Positions 23,676 to 32,466 are shown, counted from the stretch's first letter. The stretch: DNA of 64,000 nt from Streptomyces sp. LUP47B (GCF_001746295.1 NZ_MJAH01000019.1:104276-168275), one strand, 5' to 3'. Program-made: numbers and translations. Notes: a model not told the origin generated them from the sequence alone.

Positions 23676-25292
23676 ATGAGAGGGACGCGCAGTTCCGGGA
23701 GGTCGGGGTTCCCCGGCGGCCGTCGGTTCGCCACGGCCCTGGTGGTTTCGACGCTGGCCGGAGCCGGGCTGGCCGCATGCGGCGGCGACGCCGAGGACAC
23801 GCCGCAGGCCAAGGCCGCCAAGCAGACCGCGGCGGCCGAGCACGCCGCGGACAAGCCGGAGATCACCTGGGGCACGTGCCCGGAGCCGGCCGAGGGAACG
23901 AGCCGAAATCCTCGTCTGACCTGCGGGACGTTGAAGGTCCCGCTGCACTACCGAGATCCGGGCGGCAAGAAGATCGAGGTGGCGGTCTCGCGGCTGGCCA
24001 CCGCCAAACCCGGGAAGAAGCGTGGCGTCCTGCTGCTGAACCCCGGCGGACCGGCCGTGGGTGGTCTCGACATGCCCGCAACCATGGCGTCCACGCTGCC
24101 GAAGTCCGTGCTGGACAGCTACGACCTGATCGGCTTCGACCCGCGCGGCGTCGAGCACAGCACTCCGCAGAGCTGCGGTCTGAAGGACCCCAGTGTGTTC
24201 GGGCTCTTCCCCTATCCCGCCGCGGACGGCTCGATCACCAAGAACGTGGCCTTCGCCAAGACCAACGCCGAGAAGTGCGCAGACACGGTGGGCGACACCC
24301 TGCAGTACTTCACCACCGCCAACACCGCCCGCGACATGGACCGCATCCGCCAGGCACTCGGTGAGCGGAAGATCTCCTACTGGGGCCAGTCCTACGGCAC
24401 CTACCTCGGCGCCGTCTACAGGGCCCTGTTCCAGGACCGGACCGACCGGATGATCCTGGAAGGCAACATCGACGCCACCAACGCGTGGGCCGACGAAGTG
24501 GCGGACCGCTGGGGCAAGGGCATGGCCGACCGGTTCCCCGACGCGGCCGCCGTCGCCGCGGCCCAGGACGGCACCCTCGGGCTGGGCGACAGCGTCAAGC
24601 AGGTGACCCAGAGCTACCTCGCCCTCGCCGACCGGCTCGACCGCAAGCCCGTCCCCGTGCCCGGTATGCAGCTGTCGTTGGACGGACCGCTGCTGCGGAA
24701 CATCACCTACGGCATGCTTCTGCACAACGACACGCTTCCACCGCTGGTCGGTTTCTGGAAAGCCGCCGCCGACCTGGCCGACGGCAGCGCCACCGACGCC
24801 GACAACGAGGTTCTCCAGCAGATCCTCGCCGACAGCCCGCGGCCTCCGGGTGTCCCCGCGGACAACCAGGCCACCATGTTCCTGGCTCTCGTCTGCGGCG
24901 ACGCCGAATGGCCCCACGACACCGACGGTTACGCCACTCGCAGCGCCGCCGACCGCAAGGCGTGGCCCCTCACCGCGGGAATGCCGGGCAACATCTGGGC
25001 GTGCGCCTACTGGAAGAAGCCGGCCGAGCGGCCCGTCACCGTGACCGGCGAAGGCCCGCGCAACACCCTGATCCTCCAGAACCGCCGGGACAACGCCACT
25101 CCGTGGGAGGGCGGCACAGGGCTGCACAAGGCCCTCGGCGACAGTTCTGCCTTCGTCGGCGTGGACAACGGCGGGCACTACGTCTACAACGAAGGCTCCG
25201 CCTGCGCCGACAAGGCGACCGTCGACTTCCTGACCACCGGCCACCTGCCGGGCAAGAACGTCTACTGCACCGACGTCCAGCGCAGGAGGTGA
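23676..25292 (+). CDS. Secreted TAP-like alpha/beta-hydrolase peptidase lipoprotein
   Basis: 538-aa serine peptidase related to tripeptidyl aminopeptidase and the Streptomyces SlpD/SlpE proteins. A lipoprotein signal ends at Cys35 (STLAGAGLAAC). The alpha/beta-hydrolase fold shows the oxyanion region NPGGPA and FDPRG, nucleophile Ser239 in WGQSYGTYLG, and the C-terminal TAP domain with Asp472 (NRRDNATPW) and His501 (NGGHYVYN). It should cleave N-terminal peptides outside the cell. The start ATG follows GGAGG. It lies directly downstream of the two-component system. Confidence 0.9.
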   Translation: MRGTRSSGRSGFPGGRRFATALVVSTLAGAGLAACGGDAEDTPQAKAAKQTAAAEHAADKPEITWGTCPEPAEGTSRNPRLTCGTLKVPLHYRDPGGKKIEVAVSRLATAKPGKKRGVLLLNPGGPAVGGLDMPATMASTLPKSVLDSYDLIGFDPRGVEHSTPQSCGLKDPSVFGLFPYPAADGSITKNVAFAKTNAEKCADTVGDTLQYFTTANTARDMDRIRQALGERKISYWGQSYGTYLGAVYRALFQDRTDRMILEGNIDATNAWADEVADRWGKGMADRFPDAAAVAAAQDGTLGLGDSVKQVTQSYLALADRLDRKPVPVPGMQLSLDGPLLRNITYGMLLHNDTLPPLVGFWKAAADLADGSATDADNEVLQQILADSPRPPGVPADNQATMFLALVCGDAEWPHDTDGYATRSAADRKAWPLTAGMPGNIWACAYWKKPAERPVTVTGEGPRNTLILQNRRDNATPWEGGTGLHKALGDSSAFVGVDNGGHYVYNEGSACADKATVDFLTTGHLPGKNVYCTDVQRRR

Positions 25293-25331
25293 TCCGGTGA
25301 CGCGAGCGTGAAGGCGAACGCGGCGACCAGG

Positions 25332-25490
25332 TCATGGGGGGACGACGGTGGTGCACGCGTTCCACTCCGTCATCGCGGAGGCGGGGCTCTTTGTGCAGCG
25401 CACCGTGCTGGTGCTGCCGCGGCGCACGATCTGCTGCAGCTTCTGCCCCTCCTGGTCGGTCAGTCTGCGCCCACGGACAGGCTCAGCCAC
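25332..25490 (-). pseudogene. Remnant of an IS630-family transposase N-terminus
   Basis: A 52-codon reading from GTG 25490 gives VAEPVRGRRLTDQEGQKLQQ and then IVRRGST, the typical beginning of Streptomyces IS630-type transposases. After about 30 residues it changes to an unrelated sequence (TKSPASAMTEW) and stops. The catalytic part is absent, so it is a truncated remnant of an old insertion in the 279-bp gap between the peptidase and nnaR. Identification is from remembered family consensus. Confidence 0.55.
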
Positions 25491-25571
25491 CGCGCCCCCA
25501 AGTCGGATCGGACGTCACCGCAGATCCAACCGCCACGACCACCAGCCCGGCGAACCTATGCGGTCAGAGCA

Positions 25572-26726
25572 CTAGACGTCCGCGTACTTGGTGTCGGCGG
25601 ACGGGTCCAGTGCCAGCCGGTACCCCCGCTTCACCACCGTCTGGATCAGCTTCGGCGCCCCCAGGGCCGTACGGAGACGGGCCATCGCCGTCTCCACCGC
25701 GTGCTCGTCCCGGCCGGCGCCGGGCAGCGCCCGCAGCAGCTCCGCCCGTGACACCACCCAGCCAGGCCGCCGGGACAGCGCCCGCAGCAAGGACATCCCC
25801 GCCGGTGGCACCGGCCGCAGCACCCCGTCGACCAGCACCGCGTGCCCCCGGATCTCCACCCGGTGGCCGGCGATGGGCAACGACCGGGCCCGCCCGGGAA
25901 GCTCCTGGCACAGCAGCTGCACGAGCGGCCCGAGCCGGAAACGCTCGGGCGACACCGTGTCCACCCCCCGCGCCTGCAACGGCAACGCGGTGACCGGCCC
26001 GACACACGCCGGCAGCACATCGTGGTGGAGGGCGGCGAGCAGCTCGGGCAGCAGACTCCGGTCCTCGGCCCGGGAGAGAAGCGAGGCCGCGGCGGGCGCG
26101 CTCGTGAAGGTCACCGCGTCCAACCCCCGCGAGACAGCCGCGTCCAGCAGCCGGTCCACCGGCCCGATGTCCTCCGGCGGCATCCACCGGTACACCGGCA
26201 CCCCCACGACCTCCGCTCCCGCGGCCCGCAAAGCCTCCACGAACCCCGGCAACGGCTCCCCGTGCAGCTGAATGGCGACCCGGCGCCCCTCAACGCCCTC
26301 CTCCAGCAGCCGGTCCAGTACCTCGGCCATGGACTCCGACGACGGCGACCAGTCCTCCGTCAGCCCGGCGGCCCGTATCGACCCCTTGACCTTCGGCCCG
26401 CGCGCGAGGAGTTCCACCTCACGCAGCCGGTCGAGGAGCGCCTCACCGAGCCCCCATCCGTCGGCGGCCTCGACCCACCCCCGGAAGCCGATGGCGGTCG
26501 TGGCGATCACGACGTCGGGCGCCTGGTCGATCAGATCCTTCGTCGCCGCCAGCAGTTCACTGTCGTCGGAGAGGGGCACGATCCGCAGAGCGGGCGCGTG
26601 CAGTACGGCGGCTCCACGGCGCTGGAGCAGCGCACCGAGCTCGTCCGCTCGGCGCGCGGCCGTGACGCCCACGGTGAACCCCGCGAGGGGACCGTGTTGC
26701 TCTGCTGCCTGCTGTTCGTCGTACAT
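25572..26726 (-). CDS. nnaR: Nitrate/nitrite assimilation regulator NnaR (uroporphyrinogen-III synthase-like + winged helix)
   Basis: 384-aa bifunctional-looking protein. Residues about 15-265 have a HemD-like fold (FTVGVTAARRADELGALLQR, VVGVPVYRWMPPED, VTFTSAPAAASLLSRAED). The C-terminal OmpR-type winged helix is LVDGVLRPVPPAGMSLLRAL followed by AVETAMARLRTALG and IQTVVKRGYRLAL. In S. coelicolor this protein (NnaR) acts with GlnR to activate nitrite and nitrate reduction genes. Its place next to narK supports that. The gene is transcribed from the same strand after narK, but a strong hairpin lies between them. Confidence 0.88.
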   Translation of the reverse strand: MYDEQQAAEQHGPLAGFTVGVTAARRADELGALLQRRGAAVLHAPALRIVPLSDDSELLAATKDLIDQAPDVVIATTAIGFRGWVEAADGWGLGEALLDRLREVELLARGPKVKGSIRAAGLTEDWSPSSESMAEVLDRLLEEGVEGRRVAIQLHGEPLPGFVEALRAAGAEVVGVPVYRWMPPEDIGPVDRLLDAAVSRGLDAVTFTSAPAAASLLSRAEDRSLLPELLAALHHDVLPACVGPVTALPLQARGVDTVSPERFRLGPLVQLLCQELPGRARSLPIAGHRVEIRGHAVLVDGVLRPVPPAGMSLLRALSRRPGWVVSRAELLRALPGAGRDEHAVETAMARLRTALGAPKLIQTVVKRGYRLALDPSADTKYADV

Positions 26727-26766
26727 GGCTGTCGTCCCGCAGTCTGTCGTCTGACCTACATGCCGA

Positions 26767-26798
26767 CCGAGCCTGTCAACGGCTCGTGACAGGCTCGG
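26767..26798 (-). terminator. Terminator between narK and nnaR
   Basis: 12-bp perfect stem CCGAGCCTGTCA / TGACAGGCTCGG with an 8-nt loop, 27 nt after the narK stop. It implies that nnaR has its own promoter or depends on readthrough. Confidence 0.8.
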
Positions 26799-26824
26799 TT
26801 CCGCTTTATGTCGCCAGTGTTACG

Positions 26825-28207
26825 TCACACCTCGGCGTAGCTGAGCTGCGGCTTCGCCTCGGAGGCGGTCGCGGCCTGGCCCTGGGCGGCCGGGCGGCGA
26901 AGGTATACGGCCCAGGTGACCCCGAAGCAGGCGGCGTAGTAGGCCAGGAAGGCGACGAACGCGCCGGTTCCGGAGCCGTAGGAGAGGAAGGACTGACGGA
27001 AGGCGAGGTTGATGCCGACGCCGCCGAGTGCTCCCGCCGCGCCGATGAGACCCATCGAGGCTCCGGAGAGGCGACGTCCGTACAGTACGGCCGCCTCCCC
27101 TTCGAGACCCTTGGCGACGGCCTTGGTCTGGAAGATGCCGGGGATCATCTTGAACGTCGATCCGTTGCCGATGCCGGTGAGCGAGAACAGTACGACGAAG
27201 GCGACGACGAACAGGGGCAGCGACTTCTGCATGCTGGCGACGACCAGGACGGCGGTGGCGGCACCCATGGCGACGTAGTTCCAGAGGGTGATCTTCGCGC
27301 CGCCGTACTTGTCGGCGAGCCAGCCGCCCACGGGCCGGATCAGGGAGCCGAGCAGCGGTCCGATGAAGGTGAGGTACGTGGCCTGCAGCGGCGTACGGCC
27401 GAACTGGTTCGTCAGCACCTGCCCGAAGGCGAAGCTGTAACCGATGAACGAGCCGAACGTGCCGATGTAGAGGAAGGACATGATCCAGGTGTGGCCGTCC
27501 CGCGCGGCGTCCTTGGCGGCGCCGGTGTCGTTCTTCACGGACGCGATGTTGTCCATGAAGAGAGCCGCGAGGACGGCGGCCACGGCGATGAGCGGGATGT
27601 AGATCCCGAGCAGCACACGCGGGCCACCGCTGGCCCCGATGACGGCCAGGGCCACCAGCTGGATCGCGGCCACACCGATGTTGCCGCCGCCGGCGTTCAG
27701 ACCGAGCGCCCAGCCCTTCTTCCGCAGCGGGAAGAAGGCGTTGATGTTGGTCATGCTGGAGGCGAAGTTACCGCCACCGATACCGGCCAGCAGGCCGACC
27801 AGCAGGAAGGTGTTGAACGAGGTCCCCGGCTTCATCACGGCGAACGCGGCGATGCTGGGGATGAGGAGCAGGCTGGCCGAGATGATCGTCCAGTTCCGCC
27901 CGCCGAAGATGGCCACGGCGAAGGTGTAGGGCACCCGGACGACGGCTCCGACCAGGGTGACCATGGAGGTCAGCATGAACTTGTCGGCCGGGGTGAGGCC
28001 GTACTCCGGGCCCATGAAGAGCACGAGCACCGACCACAGGGTCCAGATCGAGAACCCGATGTGCTCGGAGAGAACGGAGAAGAGCAGGTTCCGCTTGGCG
28101 ACCTTCTCGCCGGTCTCCTTCCAGAAGGTCTCGTCCTCCGGATCCCACTGCTGGATCCAGCGGCCGCCCCTGCTCGGGGGTGCGGGGGCTGTACTAGGGG
28201 CTGTCAT
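26825..28207 (-). CDS. narK: Nitrate/nitrite MFS transporter NarK
   Basis: 460-aa major facilitator with 12 predicted helices, of the nitrate-nitrite porter group. The nitrate signature regions are visible: GGGNFASSMTNINAFFPLRK with KGWALGLNAGGGNIG, and GIGNGSTFKMIPGIF. It moves nitrate in or nitrite out across the membrane. The ATG at 28207 is used. A GlnR-like site lies about 83-98 nt upstream. It is followed by nnaR. Confidence 0.93.
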   Translation of the reverse strand: MTAPSTAPAPPSRGGRWIQQWDPEDETFWKETGEKVAKRNLLFSVLSEHIGFSIWTLWSVLVLFMGPEYGLTPADKFMLTSMVTLVGAVVRVPYTFAVAIFGGRNWTIISASLLLIPSIAAFAVMKPGTSFNTFLLVGLLAGIGGGNFASSMTNINAFFPLRKKGWALGLNAGGGNIGVAAIQLVALAVIGASGGPRVLLGIYIPLIAVAAVLAALFMDNIASVKNDTGAAKDAARDGHTWIMSFLYIGTFGSFIGYSFAFGQVLTNQFGRTPLQATYLTFIGPLLGSLIRPVGGWLADKYGGAKITLWNYVAMGAATAVLVVASMQKSLPLFVVAFVVLFSLTGIGNGSTFKMIPGIFQTKAVAKGLEGEAAVLYGRRLSGASMGLIGAAGALGGVGINLAFRQSFLSYGSGTGAFVAFLAYYAACFGVTWAVYLRRPAAQGQAATASEAKPQLSYAEV

Positions 28208-28289
28208 GACGCCTCCACGGTGCGACGGGGCTCGGTGGTGCTTTTCGGGGGTGCTGAGCGGTGATAAGTCCCGAAGGTAGGGAGGACGC

Positions 28290-28305
28290 GTTTCCTGCCT
28301 GTGGC
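28290..28305 (-). promoter_or_regulatory. GlnR-box-like half-site pair upstream of narK
   Basis: On the minus strand GCCAC-AGGCAG-GAAAC. It matches the GlnR pattern gTnAC-N6-GaAAC at 9 of 10 core positions, 83-98 nt upstream of the narK start, in a 224-bp gap with no gene. GlnR is the global nitrogen regulator of nitrate genes in Streptomyces. Confidence 0.4.
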
Positions 28306-28431
28306 ACCGGGTGACCGGAAGGGAACGTTGCTCTCACCCCGGCGAGGGGCGGGATGAGAGGTCGTGGGGGCTTTGTGTTACGAAGAGCTCCGCGCGTCGT
28401 GAGGCCGTGGTGTGAGGACCGCTCGACCACT

Positions 28432-28803
28432 TCAGTCGTCGGCATCCTCGGGGTCGTCGTAGTCCTCGGCCAGCCGGAGCCCTAGGTCGGACTCCCACTC
28501 CAGGGCCCATCGCCGCAGCTCAGCGATCTCCTCGGGGCTGAGCCCGTAGGCCGCGAACTCCTCATCACTGACCCATACGACGCTCTCGAGCCGGTCGCGC
28601 AGCTCGAGGAGGTCGAAGTCACCCAGCTGCTCGAGCTCGATCACTGAGTAGTACGGGCAGGCCGCGTAGACGCCGATCAGGTCCTGGGGCAGGCCGCGGT
28701 CGATGAGGGCGCGCAGAACCATGGGAAGCGGGGCATCCGTCGCCGGCCTCGGATCCCTCAAGCTCGCGTCCTGCTCCGATGGATGTCCGCTGCCGCGTGC
28801 CAT
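28432..28803 (-). CDS. Small acidic hypothetical protein
   Basis: 123 aa, not recognised. The core (residues 28-110) contains PLPMVLRALIDRGLPQDLIG, ACPYYSVIELEQLGDFDLLE and LSPEEIAELRRWALEWESDL, and it ends in an acidic tail (EDYDDPEDADD). It looks soluble and helical. It begins 11 bp from the start of the divergent SUKH-like gene, and its size and position at the edge of the toxin island suit an immunity or antitoxin-like role, which is inference only. Confidence 0.6.
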   Translation of the reverse strand: MARGSGHPSEQDASLRDPRPATDAPLPMVLRALIDRGLPQDLIGVYAACPYYSVIELEQLGDFDLLELRDRLESVVWVSDEEFAAYGLSPEEIAELRRWALEWESDLGLRLAEDYDDPEDADD

Positions 28804-28814
28804 GATCCGCCTTC

Positions 28815-29345
28815 ATGAACGAACGCGCGCTGTCGCCCGCCTGGCTGGCCTCGTGGATGACCAGGGTCTCAGGTGTCCTGAAGCTAATGGCAGACGATTT
28901 CGAGCGGCGGAACGGCTTTCCCCCTGGCATCAATCAGGTCCAGCCTGCCGACCTGGACGATCAGGACGCGGCTCGCGCCCTGACCCGCCTCGGCCTCGTC
29001 CATCCTGACTTGGTCGTGTTTTACGGCAGCATCGGCCACGTCACTTGGGCGGACGTCGGCATCGGCTACTTCATAGACCCAGTGTGTGACGTCCTTCTGC
29101 GGTTCAAGGAGTACGGCGCCGTTGAAGTCGGCCCGCACCAGAACACCAGTGGTCTGGTCATCGGCTCGAATGGGGGCGGGCTGTGTTACGTCGCCGGTCT
29201 CGACGGGATGGTCTACAGGACCCGGACAGCAACACTGGACGAGCCGGAACTCGCCAAGGTGGCTGATGACCTACGGCATTTTCTGGAGCTGCTGGAAGAA
29301 TCCCTGACACGGTTCGTGGGCGATAGTGCGCCGGGACCCCTTTGA
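28815..29345 (+). CDS. SMI1/KNR4 (SUKH)-like protein, possible immunity protein
   Basis: 176-aa soluble protein. The segment LVVFYGSIGHVTWADVGIGY, then GLVIGSNGGGLCYVAG and a helical end (LAKVADDLRHFLELLEESL) resemble SUKH-superfamily proteins, which often give immunity to nuclease toxins. Assignment is by pattern only. The start is uncertain: 28815 leaves 11 bp to the divergent gene, while ATG 28887 (MADDFERRNGF) would leave room for promoters. Its stop is 12 bp from that of the convergent RsbW-like gene. Confidence 0.6.
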   Translation: MNERALSPAWLASWMTRVSGVLKLMADDFERRNGFPPGINQVQPADLDDQDAARALTRLGLVHPDLVVFYGSIGHVTWADVGIGYFIDPVCDVLLRFKEYGAVEVGPHQNTSGLVIGSNGGGLCYVAGLDGMVYRTRTATLDEPELAKVADDLRHFLELLEESLTRFVGDSAPGPL

Positions 29346-29357
29346 GCATGCCGCCAC

Positions 29358-29807
29358 TCAGCACCTCCCACCCACCTCGAACCACAACAGCTTCCCCGCG
29401 CCCCGGTCGAGAAGTCCGTCCCCGAGCGACCACCCACCCCACGCATCGGCGAACTCCTGCACAAGGAACAGACCACGCCCTCCGACCGTGCCCAGCGAGG
29501 CGGGCGGAACGCGATCGCCGGGAGGCCGGGCAAAGGGAGCGGGGATATATGGGTGGCTGTCCCACACCCCGACCCGCAGCCGCCCCTCCCCCAGAGCCGT
29601 CAGCCTCAGCGAGGCGGGCCCCTTGGCGTGCAGGTAGGCGTTGGTGACGAGTTCGGACGTCAACAGCTCGACAACGTCGAGGACTTCGGCCATGCCATGG
29701 CTGTTCAGCGCGGCCCGCACGGTCGTACGTGCGACACGTGCGGCTCTGGGGTCATGCGGCAGGCGAAGGGCGTACACCCAGGTGTCGGGCAGGGCTACGG
29801 TGACCAT
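29358..29807 (-). CDS. RsbW-like ATP-binding protein (anti-sigma regulatory type)
   Basis: 149-aa GHKL ATPase of the family often placed beside WhiJ-like regulators. It shows the N box LLTSELVTNAYLHAKG, the acidic DSHPYIP and the G box GTVGGRGLFLVQEFADAWG. Such proteins act as serine kinases/anti-sigma factors on partner proteins. The ATG at 29807 follows GGAGG by 7 nt. It is divergent from the XRE regulator gene, forming the usual three-gene locus. Confidence 0.82.
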   Translation of the reverse strand: MVTVALPDTWVYALRLPHDPRAARVARTTVRAALNSHGMAEVLDVVELLTSELVTNAYLHAKGPASLRLTALGEGRLRVGVWDSHPYIPAPFARPPGDRVPPASLGTVGGRGLFLVQEFADAWGGWSLGDGLLDRGAGKLLWFEVGGRC

Positions 29808-29992
29808 CGGATACCTCCGGCGGAAGAGAAAGCTGGGTGGGTGCGCTTCCGGCTTATAGGCGGGGGGAGTTGGGCGACAAGAAGTACAGTAGAGGTCACA
29901 TGGGAGATACATCTCCCGAATTGAAGAGATGCACCCGTTATTACTTCGTGTGGGTTACACGACCGCCGTGCCGCAGCCCGGAAGGACGCGCT

Positions 29993-30847
29993 TTGCCACC
30001 CACCAGCAACCCCACCCTGCGCCAGCGCCGACTCGGGGCCGAACTGCGCAAACTCCGCGAGCAAGCCGGCTTCACCACAACCGGTGCCGCCTCGATGTTC
30101 GGCGTCAACCAAGGGCGCATCAGCATGATCGAGACCGGCCGCAGCGCCCTCAGCGCCGACCGCGTCCGAGCCATGGCGTCTGCCTACGCCTGCTCCGACG
30201 AAGCTCTGGTCGACGCCCTGGCCGACATGACGGGGCGGCGGACTCCCGGCTGGTGGGAGACGTACCGCGATCACCTACCCGCAGCGCTGGTCGACCTGGC
30301 CGAACTGGAGCACCACGCAACGGGGTTGCGGGTGGCCCTCGTGATTCACATCCCCGCTCTGCTGCAGACCACCGACCATGCCCGTTCTCTCTTCCGGGCG
30401 GTCGTTCCGCCCATGCGGCAGTACGAGATCGAACACCGCCTCACGCACCGCATGAAGCGGCAGGGCATCCTGCACCGGGAAGAACCGCCCCTGTACTCGG
30501 CATTCATCCACGAGACGGCCCTACGCATGGGCTTCGGCGGCCCCGACGTCGTACGCGGCCAGCTCAAGCATCTGCTGGACATGAGCGAACTGGCCCACGT
30601 CACCGTCCGCGTGATCCCCTTCGGCACGGAGTTCTTCCCGAGCACAGGCCAGTCCTTCGACTACGTAGAGGGCGCCGTCCCACAGCTCGACACAGTTCAG
30701 CTGGACACACACCACGGGGGCTGCGGCTTCCTCGACACGGAGGCATGGTTGAGCAAGTACCGTGCCGTACTTGATCACATGGAGACTTGCGCCTTCGACA
30801 CCACCAAGTCGCGGGACTTCATCCACCGCCTCATCCAGGACACGTGA
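29993..30847 (+). CDS. XRE-family regulator with DUF5753 (WhiJ-like)
   Basis: 284-aa DNA-binding regulator. The helix-turn-helix is at residues about 8-65 (RRLGAELRKLREQAGFTTTG, FGVNQGRISMIETGR). The DUF5753 sensor-like domain follows (LEHHATGLRVALVIHIPALL, YSAFIHETALRMGFGG, VIPFGTEFFPSTGQSFDYVE). I place the start at TTG 29993 (LPPTSNPTLRQRRLG) because GGAAGG is 8 nt upstream; a GTG at 29948 has no ribosome site. It pairs with the DUF397 gene 12 bp downstream. Such loci control development and antibiotic synthesis in Streptomyces. Confidence 0.86.
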   Translation: MPPTSNPTLRQRRLGAELRKLREQAGFTTTGAASMFGVNQGRISMIETGRSALSADRVRAMASAYACSDEALVDALADMTGRRTPGWWETYRDHLPAALVDLAELEHHATGLRVALVIHIPALLQTTDHARSLFRAVVPPMRQYEIEHRLTHRMKRQGILHREEPPLYSAFIHETALRMGFGGPDVVRGQLKHLLDMSELAHVTVRVIPFGTEFFPSTGQSFDYVEGAVPQLDTVQLDTHHGGCGFLDTEAWLSKYRAVLDHMETCAFDTTKSRDFIHRLIQDT

Positions 30848-30859
30848 AAGGGCCGCACT

Positions 30860-31072
30860 GTGCAGAACCTCCAGTGGCGAAAGTCCACCTATAGCGGCGA
30901 CAGCTCGAACTGCGTCGAGATAGCCGCGACCCCGGCCGTCATCCATATCCGCGACTCAAAGAACGCGGAAGGCCCTCACCTCGCCTTCCCATTCGTCGCT
31001 TGGACTCACTTCCTTTCCCACACGGCCTCTCCCACATCGCCGACGTGGGGCCTCATCTGGTCCTGCCGCTGA
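30860..31072 (+). CDS. DUF397 protein
   Basis: 70-aa partner of WhiJ-like regulators. It has the family motifs WRKSTYSGDSSNCVEIA, IHIRDSKNAEGPHLAFPFVA and WTHFL. The C-terminus after WTHFL is about 15 residues longer than usual and Ser/Thr/Pro-rich, perhaps because the original stop was lost. The GTG at 30860 follows GAAAGGG. Confidence 0.82.
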   Translation: MQNLQWRKSTYSGDSSNCVEIAATPAVIHIRDSKNAEGPHLAFPFVAWTHFLSHTASPTSPTWGLIWSCR

Positions 31073-31215
31073 CAGGTTCCGACGTACCTACGTACGCCTC
31101 CGCGTCCAGTGCCAGGCCATCGACAACCTCGGCAACGCCCTCGGCCCGACCGACGCCCACGATGCCCCACCCACCGCAGGCATCGTCCGCTGACGTTGCC
31201 GTCATGCACCACAGA

Positions 31216-31267
31216 AGCCCCGTGGAACCCGGATGAAAACCTCTCATCAGGGCCGCTCCACGGGGCT
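31216..31267. terminator. Hairpin between DUF397 gene and toxin-island operon
   Basis: AGCCCCGTGGA / TCCACGGGGCT, an 11-bp perfect stem with a 30-nt loop, 20 nt past the stop of the last immunity gene on the minus strand. It can end both convergent units. Confidence 0.6.
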
Positions 31268-31286
31268 GCAAAATCTCACGAGTCGG

Positions 31287-31595
31287 CTAAAGCGGAAATT
31301 TATATTTCCAAGGCACATCCAGTTCTTCGGGGTCAACACCCGCCCGGATGACCGACTCATCAACATCGTCAATCGACGAGACGGTCTCGTCATGGACGAT
31401 GGACATATTCCCATCATAGATGTCATTGTCGTCGGCCGATAGATCGCGAAGAACTTCAAATGCCCGAACTCTGAATTCTCCGGATCGGAGTGGGATAACC
31501 CAGATCCAAGACTCGCTCTCTGCGGAACTAGACGTCCTGCGGGCAGCGACCTCAGATTTTGACATGAGGAGCCTGTTCACCGCCTGAATCTGCAT
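31287..31595 (-). CDS. Putative immunity protein paired with the orphan toxin tip
   Basis: 102 aa, start ATG 31595 (MQIQAVNRLL), one base after the TAA of the toxin fragment, so the two are coupled. The sequence SWIWVIPLRSGEFRVRAFEV and DDVDESVIRAGVDPEELDVP is acidic and of mixed alpha/beta type, like many small immunity proteins. No family is recognised. The local GC is far below the genome average, which suggests acquisition by transfer. Confidence 0.6.
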   Translation of the reverse strand: MQIQAVNRLLMSKSEVAARRTSSSAESESWIWVIPLRSGEFRVRAFEVLRDLSADDNDIYDGNMSIVHDETVSSIDDVDESVIRAGVDPEELDVPWKYKFPL

Positions 31596-31596
31596 G

Positions 31597-31881
31597 TTAG
31601 GACTCCCAGAAGATTCGAACGATCGGACCGTCAGAGGTGTGGACTTGAAGGTACGGAAGATCCCCATCGCGGTTTCCGGCGCCGCGTCCGAGGACTCGAC
31701 CGTCCTCCCCGAGCTGGTCATCCCAGTGATACGTTCCGCGCTTAGTTCCGTAGTACTGCTTCGTTCTAACGCCGTCCATTCCAGACGCGTTTCTGTAGCT
31801 ATCTCCTTGATACGTCCGAAGGAAAAGCTCTTCCGCTTCAGAACGACGCTTCACCGTGACGCTCGTCGCGCCGTCAGCCAA
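31597..31881 (-). pseudogene. Orphan polymorphic-toxin C-terminal domain
   Basis: 94 codons from TTG 31881, with a stop 18 bp before it and no Rhs core attached. The domain part GDSYRNASGMDGVRTKQYYG, GTYHWDDQLGEDGRVLGRGA and LPYLQVHTSDGPIVRIFWES reads like a compact secreted-toxin tip (charged, His/Asp and Arg containing), but I cannot name its family. It is followed at once by a coupled small gene, the classical layout of a displaced Rhs tip/immunity cassette that can recombine onto the main gene. Confidence 0.5.
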
Positions 31882-32001
31882 GGGTTTAGACGCTCTAGAC
31901 TAGAACTGGGCAGCGCTACCGCAGCGCCAATTGCATGCCGAACTCTCTCAGAACACCCACTCAGAGACCCTTCTCGGACCTAGCTGCTGAGCGTACAAGG
32001 A

Positions 32002-32466
32002 TCACGACCCTTGCCGGAGGGTCTCCAGTTCATGAATCGGGAAGGTGATTCCACCCCACACCTTTGAATATTCGACAGTGCTGCCACATCGAACTAGCAC
32101 GTCGTCAGCCATGACCACCACGCTGCGAATAAATGCACGGACGTCAACCCGACCGCACCATCGCAGACTGCCACCGCTCCAGCGGCGGGACTCTGATTCC
32201 ATGTCCGCGAATTGAACGACCTGCAAGTACGCCTCTTCGTCTGCTCCCGTAAAAAACAGGAAGGTACCCGCGGGCTCGGCAGGAAGGAAGGCTGTTGCCG
32301 AGCTTGACCCCAGTCGGAGGTCGATGGCCGCTTGCACCACAGAACCGAGACCATCTCCAATGTATGTGGTGTGTACTTCGATGGTCTCTCGCGGAAAGCG
32401 TAGAACGAGGTCGGCCGAGCCGGCCCGCACCATCGTCCAATGCAGAGAAAGTTGTTCCATTGCCAT
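32002..32466 (-). CDS. Immunity protein for the Rhs toxin
   Basis: 154 aa. The ATG shares its A with the stop of the Rhs gene (TGATG at 32468-32464), so it is translated with the toxin. The sequence (LHWTMVRAGSADLVLRFPRE, TFLFFTGADEEAYLQVVQFA) belongs to no family I recognise. Position and coupling make a cognate immunity role very likely. GC is about 55%, low for the window. Confidence 0.75.
   Translation of the reverse strand: MAMEQLSLHWTMVRAGSADLVLRFPRETIEVHTTYIGDGLGSVVQAAIDLRLGSSSATAFLPAEPAGTFLFFTGADEEAYLQVVQFADMESESRRWSGGSLRWCGRVDVRAFIRSVVVMADDVLVRCGSTVEYSKVWGGITFPIHELETLRQGS

Noticed and set aside
31077..31193. Plus-strand fragment reading YVRLRVQCQAIDNLGNALGP then stop
   Set aside because: It looks like the C-terminus of some protein but has no start and no recognised family; possibly a gene remnant, not strong enough to list.
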